A DNA stretch of 29,475 nt, from positions 1 to 29,475 of the forward strand of contig JAHRFV010000126.1 of NCBI GenBank assembly GCA_019084435.1, written 5' to 3'. A program made the position numbers and the translations under genes. Below, piece by piece: positions 1-7,948 of this stretch. The notes beneath the pieces were generated by a model. The model made no database searches. It had not been told where the DNA came from and worked only from the letters and a program-made list of their open reading frames with translations. This DNA is from Dethiosulfatibacter sp. Lineage in GTDB: Bacteria; Bacillota_A; Clostridia; Tissierellales; Dethiosulfatibacteraceae. Every line of letters begins with the position of its first letter. Positions within the stretch are counted from its first letter, which is position 1.

Positions 1-53
1 ATCAACTCTATTGTACTATTTTTACACACAGTTTGCACTGATTATGTGAATGA

Positions 54-115
54 AAAATCCACCAATCTCCTTATGTCTAACGATTTTCAGATTAGTGGAT
101 TTTACTTTTTCAATG
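54..115 (+). terminator. Terminator-like hairpin of an off-window gene
   Basis: An inverted repeat pairs 54-67 with 90-103 (14 positions, one C/A mismatch) around a 22-base loop. It is followed by ACTTTTTC, and an A-run precedes the left arm, so it could also act on the minus strand. No gene is visible in the first 276 bases, so it probably ends transcription coming from outside the window. Confidence 0.55.
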
Positions 116-201
116 TGGAAATTACTTTTTCAATTGACCAAAACTTAAAATTTTGTTGATTTCACAAACAATTAATCATTTAATTATGCGATTAAATTCG
201 A

Positions 202-230
202 TTGAAATGTGATGGATATTATGTTATGAT
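202..230 (+). promoter_or_regulatory. Sigma-70/SigA promoter of the efflux operon
   Basis: The -35 box TTGAAA (202-207) and -10 box TATGAT (225-230) are separated by exactly 17 bases, close to consensus. The predicted start near 237 falls at the left edge of the palindromic operator at 238-253. This is the only good promoter seen ahead of the four-gene efflux operon. Confidence 0.75.
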
Positions 231-235
231 TTAGG

Positions 236-254
236 AACCGACTGGTCGGTCGGA
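236..254. promoter_or_regulatory. TetR-family operator overlapping the transcription start
   Basis: The segment contains the near-perfect palindrome CCGAC-TG-GTCGG (238-249), followed directly by a further TCGG half-site (250-253). Overlapping ACCGAC/GGTCGG elements are typical of TetR/AcrR-family operators. It lies immediately downstream of the -10 box, where a bound repressor would block initiation. The TetR gene at 4492 belongs to the operon this site controls, so negative autoregulation is the simplest reading (inference). Confidence 0.7.
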
Positions 255-276
255 ACGAAAATGACGGAGGCGTATT

Positions 277-1389
277 TTGAAAAACAGACTTGGAATAGTG
301 TTAATGATAATATTATTGGTTGTTGCTATCACAGCATGCTCAACCAATCAAACCTCAGATGAACCGGAAGAGAGTTTTATTGCAGTTGAAATAGAAGTTT
401 TGGAGCGGTCTCAATTATATATTGAGAATAATTTCACTGGCAGGACTTATCCAGGCAATGATGCTTATGTGTTGCCTACATTAATTGCAGAAGTGGAAGA
501 GGTCTACGTGTCAGTGGGAGATCAGGTAGACAAAGATGATGCTTTATTTAAATTAGATAATAGCAGCATACAAAACCAGGTTGATCAAGCTAATGCGGCC
601 TATCAATCTGCTTTAGCAAATCTTGCTATGACTACTGAGCAAATCAATGCTGCCAAAGATTCATTTATCAGAACAAAATCACTTTATGAGGCGGGCGTTG
701 TTTCGAAAGCACAATACGATCAAGCTGAATTAGCAGCTTCAGAAAAACCACTAAATACGATTTCTAAAAGTGTGGAACAAGCAAGGCTTGCCTATAGACA
801 AGCTGTTGACGCTTTAGATAACACATTGGTCAAAGCACCCATTAAAGGAACAGTGATATCAGTGGATGTAAAACAAGGCCAGATTGCATTGAATTCACAA
901 CCAGCTGTCGTAATTATGGATCTTGAGGAAATGACGGTTAAGATAAATGTTACAGAAGGAATTGTCAACAATCTTTTTATAGGGCAAGCAGTCGAACTCA
1001 AGATTGATTCAGCGGAAATAGAGATGCAGGCTGAAATCATCTCAATCGGTAATTCGGTAGATCCGGTGACAAATCTTTATAATGTGGAAATCTCACTCGA
1101 AAACAATGGCTTGTTGAAAGCTGGTATGTTTGCACAAGTCATTATCAATACAGATATAAGAGAGGATAGATTGTCAGTGCCTGGCAATGCGGTACTTGAA
1201 AAAGGTGGACTAAGCATAGTCTATATCGAAGTCGATGGAGTTGCTTATGAAAAGAATGTCACAACCGGACTCGATACTGGACAAAGGGTAGAAATCATAT
1301 CCGGATTGGAAGAAGGACAAAGAATCATCATTAAAGGACAGAACTATATCAGTGACGGAAGCTTCGTTAAAGTCGTAAGGGGTGAATAG
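277..1389 (+). CDS. RND efflux periplasmic-adaptor-like lipoprotein (membrane fusion protein)
   Basis: This is a HlyD/AcrA-type membrane fusion protein of 370 aa that would couple the RND pump encoded next to an exit channel. The N-terminus is a lipoprotein signal with a hydrophobic stretch and lipobox ending at Cys21 (VAITAC). A biotinyl-lipoyl half-motif follows (about 70-95, VEEVYVSVGDQV), then a coiled-coil hairpin (about 95-180), the second lipoyl half (about 185-205, VKAPIKGTV) and beta-barrel/membrane-proximal domains. The start is TTG at 277, with GGAGG (266-270) six bases upstream; no ATG fits. The gene is two bases from the RND gene. A lipid anchor is expected whether the cell has one or two membranes. 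Confidence 0.9.
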   Translation: MKNRLGIVLMIILLVVAITACSTNQTSDEPEESFIAVEIEVLERSQLYIENNFTGRTYPGNDAYVLPTLIAEVEEVYVSVGDQVDKDDALFKLDNSSIQNQVDQANAAYQSALANLAMTTEQINAAKDSFIRTKSLYEAGVVSKAQYDQAELAASEKPLNTISKSVEQARLAYRQAVDALDNTLVKAPIKGTVISVDVKQGQIALNSQPAVVIMDLEEMTVKINVTEGIVNNLFIGQAVELKIDSAEIEMQAEIISIGNSVDPVTNLYNVEISLENNGLLKAGMFAQVIINTDIREDRLSVPGNAVLEKGGLSIVYIEVDGVAYEKNVTTGLDTGQRVEIISGLEEGQRIIIKGQNYISDGSFVKVVRGE

Positions 1390-1391
1390 AC

Positions 1392-4300
1392 ATGCTGTCA
1401 AGATTTTCAGTTAAAAGACCTGTTACGATTGTTATGATAGTATTGATAGTTGTGTTGATTGGGTCAGTCTCACTTTCAAAATTACCCATTGATCTTCTGC
1501 CTTCTATAGAGTATCCTGTTGCAGTCGTATCCACGTCATATTCCGGCGTTGGTCCCGAGGAAATTGAGACTCTTGTTACTCGACCCTTGGAAGATGTGCT
1601 GACAACAGTAGAGAACATTGATTCAATAAGATCAATTTCATCAGAGGGAAGCTCTTTAATTATTCTTCAATTTAACTTCGGTACAGATATGGAGTTTGCA
1701 GCCCTCGAAATGCGTGAAAAGATTGATCTGGTTAAAGGATTTCTACCTGAAGATGCCAGAAATCCTACTGTTTTCAAGTTTGATCCCAATGCCATACCGA
1801 TTATGTATCTGACAATTGAGAGTCAAGGGGATCTGTTTACTACTCAAAACCTGGCAGAGGACATCGTTAAGACTAGGCTAGAGAGGATTCAAGGTGTCGC
1901 ATCCGTTGAAGTTAGTGGTGGATACACTAAAGAGGTTCAAGTTCGATTGATAGACAGCAAAGTCAAGGGATATGGATTGACCGGTGAATATATTTCTCAG
2001 ATATTAACAGCAGAAAATCTCAATCTGCCTGGAGGAGAAGTATATAAAGGGGACAATACTCTGACTGTGCGAACCATAGGAGAGTTTCAAAATGTAGAGG
2101 AGCTAAGCAATGCAAATATTCCTCTGCCGAGAGGCGGAACAGTAAGACTCAAGGACCTATCCAGTGTTGAATTGGTCAATACAGAGAGAACAAGTATTGC
2201 GAAGTATAATGGAGAAGACACCCTTGAATTGACTATCATGAAGCAATCAGGGGTCAATACGGTGGGTGTTAGCCAACAGATAAAGCAGCAAATTACCACC
2301 CTTGAAGCCGAGTATCCCAACATTGCTATAAAAGTGGTGTTTGATCAAGCTTCATTTATCAATCTAGCTATATTTCAGATGATAAGGAGTGCACTGTTGG
2401 GCGGTGCGCTTGCTATAGTAGTGCTATTGTTATTTTTAAGAAACATCCGATCAACAGTCATCATAGCGATTGCTATACCGACATCAGTCATAGCTACATT
2501 TATATTGATGTATTTTATGAATGTAACCATGAATATCATGACTCTGGGAGGGTTAGCTCTGGGAGTGGGTATGCTAGTTGACAATTCTATTGTTGTACTT
2601 GAAAACATCTTTAGGCATAGGAATGAAGGATATGACAAGGAAGAGGCGTCTGTTCTCGGAGCCAATGAGGTTTCTACCGCAGTTTCCGCATCTACATTGA
2701 CAACAATTGCGGTCTTTTTGCCCATTGTTTTTGTGCAGGGCATCACTTCAACTATTTTCAGGGAACTTGCCATGACCGTAACTTTTGCATTGTTAAGCTC
2801 ACTGGTGATTGCACTAACATTGATTCCGATGATGGCATCGAAGCTTTTAACAGCAAAGAACATAAAATTGGATTCGGGAAAAGATGAAGAGCTTCGCAAT
2901 GAAAAAGGATTTTTAAATAGCGTTAAAAAATATTATAGAAAAACACTGAATGTCAGCCTAAATCATAGGCTTCTTGTGTTTATAATCAGCATAGTTATTT
3001 TTGTAGGAAGTTTAAGCACACTATTGACAATCGGCTCATCCTTTTTCCCTGCTACAGATGAAGGTCAGTTAGATATCAGTATTAGATTGCCAATCGGTGC
3101 TGAGTTAAATGAAACCGAGATGGTTGCAACTGATGTGGAGAATATGCTTTATCAGATTCCAGAAGTTGAATATTTGTTTACCAGCATTGGGACAGGAGGA
3201 GGATTTGGAGGTTTTGCAGGCAGTTCCAGCAACAGAGCAAGCATATCAGTCACACTTGTTGGGTTATCTGAAAGAGATAGAAATACAATGGAAGTTGCTG
3301 ATGAAGTCAGAAATCTGACAAAAGAAATTCCTGGAGCAGAGATTGGCGTAACATCCTCATCTAGAATGATGGCGGTAGGGTTTGGAGGAGGAGGCATCAG
3401 CATCGGTATAAGAGGCGATGATATATCTATACTCGAACAGATTAGTCTTGATATAAAAGATATAATGGAAAAAGTTGAAGGAACAAGAGAAATCACTGTT
3501 TCACTGGAAGAAGGAATACCGGAGATTCAGGTTAGGGTAGATAAAGATAGGGCATCACAGTATGGATTGAATTCGTTTACAATTGCTACTACGGTTAGAA
3601 ATACCCTTTCAGGCAACATAGCCACTAGATTGAAAATGGAAGGTGAAGAGATTAATGTGGTGATAGTAGGGGATGAATTATATTCGCAAAGCATTTCAAG
3701 TCTTGAAATGCTGCCGTTGACTACACCGATGGGTAGTTCTGTTCCCCTATCTCAAGTAGCTGAAGTCTATATGGCTAGAGGTCCAATCAGTATTCAACGT
3801 GAGGATCAGGCTAGAGTAGTTTCGGTCAGTGCGGAAACATATGGAAGAGATGTTCAGAGCGTGATGGATGATATCATTTTGGCTCTGGATGATTACAACA
3901 TACCCCAGGGCTATATTTTGTCATATGGTGGAGAAACACAGATGATAGAGGATGCGTATAATGACTTGACCATGGTGCTTATTTTGGCGATAGTACTCGT
4001 ATATATGATTTTGGCGGCTCAATTTGAGTCTTTGATACAGCCATTATCAATAATGTTCACCGTTCCATTGGCGCTGTCAGGAGGATTTCTAGGACTGTTT
4101 GTAACAGGCGTTGATTTAAGTGTGCCGGCTATCATCGGTTTTATTGTATTGGTTGGCATCGTAGTAAACAATGCTATTGTTTTGGTAGATTACATCAACA
4201 CGAGAAGAAGAGCAGGCGAGGATAGGCGGGAAGCTATTCTGAATGCGGGACCAATAAGATTAAGACCAATACTTATGACTGCTATGACGACCATACTGGG

Positions 4301-4499
4301 ATTGTTGCCCTTATCCCTGGGTATAGGCGAAGGAGCAGAACTACAAATGGCTCTAGCAATAGTTGTTATAGGCGGTTTGCTGCTTTCAACAGTTCTGACA
4401 CTGATTTATGTGCCGGTTATTTATACGGTTATAGATGATATCGCAGAATTCTTTAAGAAAAAAATATACGGTGAATCGGGGGTGCCGTTAAATGAGTGA
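1392..4499 (+). CDS. RND superfamily multidrug efflux transporter (AcrB/HAE1-like)
   Basis: The full-length RND pump of 1035 aa has the usual duplicated architecture: TM1 near the N-terminus (KRPVTIVMIVLIVVLIGSVS), a large external loop, TM2-6, a second loop, and TM8-12 near the C-terminus. The TM4 motif GMLVDNSIVVLENIF aligns with AcrB around D407/D408; here the residues are Asp397 and Asn398. The TM10 motif GIVVNNAIVLVDYIN places Asn926 where AcrB has Lys940. The pump probably exports drugs or amphiphiles using ion-motive force, but the substrate cannot be read from sequence. RBS AAGGGGTGA lies just upstream. The last eight bases overlap the TetR start. Confidence 0.93.
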   Translation: MLSRFSVKRPVTIVMIVLIVVLIGSVSLSKLPIDLLPSIEYPVAVVSTSYSGVGPEEIETLVTRPLEDVLTTVENIDSIRSISSEGSSLIILQFNFGTDMEFAALEMREKIDLVKGFLPEDARNPTVFKFDPNAIPIMYLTIESQGDLFTTQNLAEDIVKTRLERIQGVASVEVSGGYTKEVQVRLIDSKVKGYGLTGEYISQILTAENLNLPGGEVYKGDNTLTVRTIGEFQNVEELSNANIPLPRGGTVRLKDLSSVELVNTERTSIAKYNGEDTLELTIMKQSGVNTVGVSQQIKQQITTLEAEYPNIAIKVVFDQASFINLAIFQMIRSALLGGALAIVVLLLFLRNIRSTVIIAIAIPTSVIATFILMYFMNVTMNIMTLGGLALGVGMLVDNSIVVLENIFRHRNEGYDKEEASVLGANEVSTAVSASTLTTIAVFLPIVFVQGITSTIFRELAMTVTFALLSSLVIALTLIPMMASKLLTAKNIKLDSGKDEELRNEKGFLNSVKKYYRKTLNVSLNHRLLVFIISIVIFVGSLSTLLTIGSSFFPATDEGQLDISIRLPIGAELNETEMVATDVENMLYQIPEVEYLFTSIGTGGGFGGFAGSSSNRASISVTLVGLSERDRNTMEVADEVRNLTKEIPGAEIGVTSSSRMMAVGFGGGGISIGIRGDDISILEQISLDIKDIMEKVEGTREITVSLEEGIPEIQVRVDKDRASQYGLNSFTIATTVRNTLSGNIATRLKMEGEEINVVIVGDELYSQSISSLEMLPLTTPMGSSVPLSQVAEVYMARGPISIQREDQARVVSVSAETYGRDVQSVMDDIILALDDYNIPQGYILSYGGETQMIEDAYNDLTMVLILAIVLVYMILAAQFESLIQPLSIMFTVPLALSGGFLGLFVTGVDLSVPAIIGFIVLVGIVVNNAIVLVDYINTRRRAGEDRREAILNAGPIRLRPILMTAMTTILGLLPLSLGIGEGAELQMALAIVVIGGLLLSTVLTLIYVPVIYTVIDDIAEFFKKKIYGESGVPLNE

Positions 4500-5064
4500 A
4501 ATGGACAAACGTCAAGTCATACTGGACTCCGCCTTTCAGGTTTTCATGAAAAAGGGGTTTCACAATGCTAAAATGACAGATGTAGCTGAGAGCGCAGGTA
4601 TTGGAAAAGGAACCATTTACGAATACTTTGACAGCAAAAAAGCTTTATTTGAAGAATCATTTATCAACAACCTAGAAATAGGTTATAATGAGATTAGAAC
4701 AATATTTGATTCTGATAGTTGCTTCAAAGAAAAGCTTAATAATTATCTGAAATTTAAGTACCATTATTTAAGTGTGCAAAGCAGTCTGGCTGAGAACTTT
4801 CTTGCTCATGGAGAGCTGGTGTCTAAAAGGATTAAAGAAAGTTTTATGGTACATATGGTGAAGTATTATGATCACTTGAATCAACTGGTGAATCAGGGAA
4901 TTAGTGAAAGAATTCTGAAGGAGGATATTGATACTGAAATCATGGTTTCGTGTATAATGGGTATATCCAATAATTATCTAGGTATTAAAGTTTTGTTCAA
5001 AAAAGAAAATGAAATAGATTATGAAAAAATAATAAATTCGCTCTTATGCGGCTTTGGAAATTGA
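4492..5064 (+). CDS. TetR/AcrR-family transcriptional regulator
   Basis: This 190-aa protein has an N-terminal TetR helix-turn-helix (residues about 8-55: ILDSAFQVFMKKGFHNAKM, then the recognition helix around IGKGTIYEYFDSKKALFEES). The rest is a helical ligand-binding domain with little recognisable identity. It starts at ATG 4492, overlapping the RND stop codon by eight bases (ATGAGTGA), so it is translationally coupled; an alternative ATG lies at 4501. It sits between the pump and channel genes and probably represses the operon through the palindrome at 238-253, with the pump substrate as likely inducer (inference). Confidence 0.92.
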   Translation: MSEMDKRQVILDSAFQVFMKKGFHNAKMTDVAESAGIGKGTIYEYFDSKKALFEESFINNLEIGYNEIRTIFDSDSCFKEKLNNYLKFKYHYLSVQSSLAENFLAHGELVSKRIKESFMVHMVKYYDHLNQLVNQGISERILKEDIDTEIMVSCIMGISNNYLGIKVLFKKENEIDYEKIINSLLCGFGN

Positions 5065-5075
5065 GGAGGATTAAA

Positions 5076-6266
5076 ATGAAAAAACGAATACTGATATTGA
5101 TGATGATAGTTGTACTGGTTGCTGCATTTCCAATCTATGCCACTGATTCACAGCCTGTCCCTGTAGTATTGGAGACAACAACTGAAATAACTGAATTGGA
5201 AGAGATAGCTATGACAATGACACTAGAAGAGGCTCAGACAATGGCTATTGAGAACAGCTATGCTATTTCGAATCTTAATAGAAGAGTGGAAGACACAAAA
5301 GACCTAATCAGCAACCAGAAGGATCTGCAAAGCACGATGAGTGATCTGCTTAAACTACCTCTTCAGTTCATACCAAGCGATATAACAAATGACTACGTCA
5401 ACGCCCTTATGATCAAGAAAGGATACGGCGTCAAGGGAGCCCAGGTACAATTGACAGTACTGGAGAATACCCTTAACCAAACTAAGGAAGCACTGAAAAT
5501 TGGTGCGGCATCAGCCTATTACAATGTCTTACTATCGCAAAAGACCGTAGAGCTAAACAATGTGCTATATGGGAATGCTCAGGGACACCTAAGAACGGCA
5601 GAAGTCAGATTTGAGAATGGTGTCATAACCAGACTTGAACTTCTAAAGGCCGAGATGGCTGTCAATTCAGCGAAGACAGATTTATTCAATTCCGAGGATG
5701 ATTTAAGAATCAAGCAGCTCGAATTTAATAATACCATTGGCTTGGATTTGGATCAGGAGGTTCTTCTGGTATCGGCGGTTGAATGGGTTGAAATGCCTGC
5801 AATTAGTCTTGAGGAAGCAATAGTCTCATCATTAGAGACTAGACCGGAAATAGAGAATAAAAAGGCGGAGTTTGAGCTAAAAGAGATTGAAGTCAGTGCG
5901 ATCACTTCATATTATACACCTAATTTAAGACAACATAAATTTGCGCTTGAGGAACTGGAAGAAGCGAAGTATAACTATAACCAGACATATCGTGATATCG
6001 AACTGGATGTAAGAAGCAAGTATTTTGATCTTGTCAAATCCGAAAGAGCCATCGTCAATATTGATGAAACAATAGCATTGTCAAAGGAAGCCTTGAGAGT
6101 GACAAAGCTCCTTTATGAATATGATTTGGCCACACTCCAGGACATTTCAGATGCCGAAGTGGCTCTAACACAAACAGAAATCGGAAAATACCAGATGCTG
6201 ATCGGATATAATATAGCAAGGATGCTGTTTGACAACTCAATTGGATTTGGGATGCCGGCATATTGA
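5076..6266 (+). CDS. TolC-family (outer membrane efflux protein-like) channel, barrel-poor
   Basis: This is a TolC/OEP-like protein of 396 aa. ATG 5076 is chosen because GAGGAGG (5063-5069) sits just upstream; the in-frame ATG at 5046 lies inside the TetR gene and has no good site. A signal peptide is visible (hydrophobic 5-20, then PIYATDS). Two OEP repeats of long amphipathic helices follow, with typical motifs such as AYYNVLLSQKTVEL, RFENGVITRLELLKAE and YEYDLATLQDISDAEVAL. The segments where outer-membrane TolC proteins carry their beta strands are very short: about 90-125 in repeat 1 and only about 275-290 in repeat 2. The total is roughly 100 residues shorter than E. coli TolC. It may form a periplasm-like tunnel without a classical barrel. 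Confidence 0.8.
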   Translation: MKKRILILMMIVVLVAAFPIYATDSQPVPVVLETTTEITELEEIAMTMTLEEAQTMAIENSYAISNLNRRVEDTKDLISNQKDLQSTMSDLLKLPLQFIPSDITNDYVNALMIKKGYGVKGAQVQLTVLENTLNQTKEALKIGAASAYYNVLLSQKTVELNNVLYGNAQGHLRTAEVRFENGVITRLELLKAEMAVNSAKTDLFNSEDDLRIKQLEFNNTIGLDLDQEVLLVSAVEWVEMPAISLEEAIVSSLETRPEIENKKAEFELKEIEVSAITSYYTPNLRQHKFALEELEEAKYNYNQTYRDIELDVRSKYFDLVKSERAIVNIDETIALSKEALRVTKLLYEYDLATLQDISDAEVALTQTEIGKYQMLIGYNIARMLFDNSIGFGMPAY

Positions 6267-6324
6267 TAAACAGGATATATAGAATAAACAGAACTTGAAA
6301 ATGATGAAATAGTTACATTTTTGA

Positions 6325-6368
6325 AATAAAAAAGTGGCTTGTCAGATAAAATCTGGACAGGCCACTTT
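6325..6368 (-). terminator. Rho-independent terminator of glutamate dehydrogenase
   Basis: Positions 6331-6343 and 6356-6368 form a 13-bp stem (one G-T pair) with a 12-base loop. Read on the minus strand, the stem is followed by a T-rich run (TTTTTTATTT). It lies about 18 bases beyond the dehydrogenase stop codon. The plus-strand side lacks a T-run, so termination of the efflux operon here would be weaker. Confidence 0.8.
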
Positions 6369-6385
6369 GATTACATCATAAAATC

Positions 6386-7651
6386 CTATTTGACAATACC
6401 TCTTGCTCTCATGGCATCGGCAACACGTTTGATTGCCATCATGAAGGCCGCCACCCTCATTGATACATTATGCTTTTCTTTCAGTGCGTAGATGTCATTG
6501 AATGCTTTGACCATTTTGACTTCCTGCTTTTCTTGTACTTCTTCAAAACTCCAATAGTAGTTTTGAAGATTTTGAACCCATTCAAAGTATGAAACCATAA
6601 CACCCCCACCATTTGCAAGTATATCTGGAACGAGGAGCATACCTTTTTCATTCATAACCTTATCAGCTTCTGGCGTGGTGGGTCCGTTGGCTCCTTCAAT
6701 TATAATGGATGCTTTTATATTGTGCACGTTTTCAGAAGTGATTGCATTTTCAAGGGCACAAGGTGCCAACAAATCCACATCAACTTCAAAAACCTTATTT
6801 CTATCAAACTCTTGCTCTGCTCCCTGAAATCCCTGAATCATATTCTTGCTTTCAGGTTGATTGACGTACGCATACAACTCTTTTACATTTATACCATCAT
6901 CCTTGTAAAGACAGCATGAAACATCTGAGATAGCAGTAATTTTAGCGCCCATCTCCTCTGCATAAACAGCAGCGAATCTACCGACATTTCCAAATCCCTG
7001 AATGGCAACTTTTGAACCTTTAATGTCTATTCCTTTTGCTTTGAAAGCCTCTCTCATCATCAACGCGACACCGTAGCCAGTTGCTTCAAAACGAGCTAGA
7101 GAACCACCAAAAGCAACTGGTTTTCCAGTTACAATACCCAATGTGTTTTTCCCTTGCAGCATTGAGTACTCATCTACCATCCAACCCATAATCTGCGGGG
7201 ATGTATTAACGTCAGGAGCAGGTATGTCTATCTGGTCGCCAACAACGGGTGCGATAGCTCTGATATATGCTCTGGACAATCTTTCGATTTCATCAATGGA
7301 TAGCGTTCTAGGATCAACTATTATACCACCTTTGCCACCGCCGTAAGGTATTCCTGCAACGCCACACTTAAAAGTCATCCATGCAGACAGCGCCTTAACT
7401 TCATCCATGCATACATCCTGATGATATCTGATTCCACCTTTCCCCGGGCCGATTGCATCATTGTGCAACGATCGGTAGCCCATGAAAACTTTTGTCTCAC
7501 CATTATCCATCTTAATAGGCAATGCCACCTCGATGCAACTTTTTGGCTGCTTCAGAATCTCAAAAACCTCTTGTGTTTCGCCTAAAGCTGTACACGCATC
7601 TTTAATCTGTTGCTGTACGATTTCAAATGTGTTTAGAGTTTTTTCACTCAT
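6386..7651 (-). CDS. Glu/Leu/Phe/Val dehydrogenase family, probably glutamate dehydrogenase
   Basis: This 421-aa protein would oxidatively deaminate glutamate to 2-oxoglutarate with NAD(P)+. Motifs seen in order are the substrate-domain glycine-rich GPGKGGIRYHQDV, the lysine-containing MTFKCGVAGIPYGGGKGG, the Asp-containing DIPAPDVNTSPQIMGWM, and the Rossmann motif VAIQGFGNVGRFAA (about 215-230). Length and motifs match the small hexameric (about 420 aa) catabolic class, so glutamate is more likely than leucine or phenylalanine as substrate, though the family does not prove it. The start at 7651 has GGAGG (complement of 7661-7665) nine bases upstream. It is monocistronic, divergent from the PrpR-type regulator, and ends in its own terminator. 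Confidence 0.92.
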   Translation of the reverse strand: MSEKTLNTFEIVQQQIKDACTALGETQEVFEILKQPKSCIEVALPIKMDNGETKVFMGYRSLHNDAIGPGKGGIRYHQDVCMDEVKALSAWMTFKCGVAGIPYGGGKGGIIVDPRTLSIDEIERLSRAYIRAIAPVVGDQIDIPAPDVNTSPQIMGWMVDEYSMLQGKNTLGIVTGKPVAFGGSLARFEATGYGVALMMREAFKAKGIDIKGSKVAIQGFGNVGRFAAVYAEEMGAKITAISDVSCCLYKDDGINVKELYAYVNQPESKNMIQGFQGAEQEFDRNKVFEVDVDLLAPCALENAITSENVHNIKASIIIEGANGPTTPEADKVMNEKGMLLVPDILANGGGVMVSYFEWVQNLQNYYWSFEEVQEKQEVKMVKAFNDIYALKEKHNVSMRVAAFMMAIKRVADAMRARGIVK

Positions 7652-7948
7652 AAAAAAATACCTCCAATGATACTTTATTAGTTAGAGAGCTTAATTATTT
7701 AATAATTATACCCGATGATATCATTTTAAAATAGCTTTGTAAACGTTTTGACAATGAAACATATGACAGTTTTGTAATAAAAGACTGAATATATGGTTTT
7801 ATAAACATTTTGTTTTCCTGATACTTTTTGTATAGTATAATATTTAAAGAATTAATAATATCATATTCCGTTCTAGACTTGATATGAAAAGCGATTTTAG
7901 GAGACTATAAGATAAATTACTTGATTGTGATCTGAATGGAGGTAGAAA
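7652..7948. promoter_or_regulatory. Divergent regulatory region between gdh and the sigma-54 activator gene
   Basis: The 297-base region is very AT-rich. On the plus strand TATAAT at 7836-7841 is a good -10 for the activator gene, but its -35 is weak. On the minus strand TTGTCA (complement of 7749-7754) with a poor TTTTAA about 17 bases on, or TATAAT (complement of 7705-7710), could serve the dehydrogenase. A short inverted repeat TCATAT/ATATGA (7861-7866 and 7882-7887) lies in the activator leader. No -24/-12 element was seen here. Confidence 0.4.
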
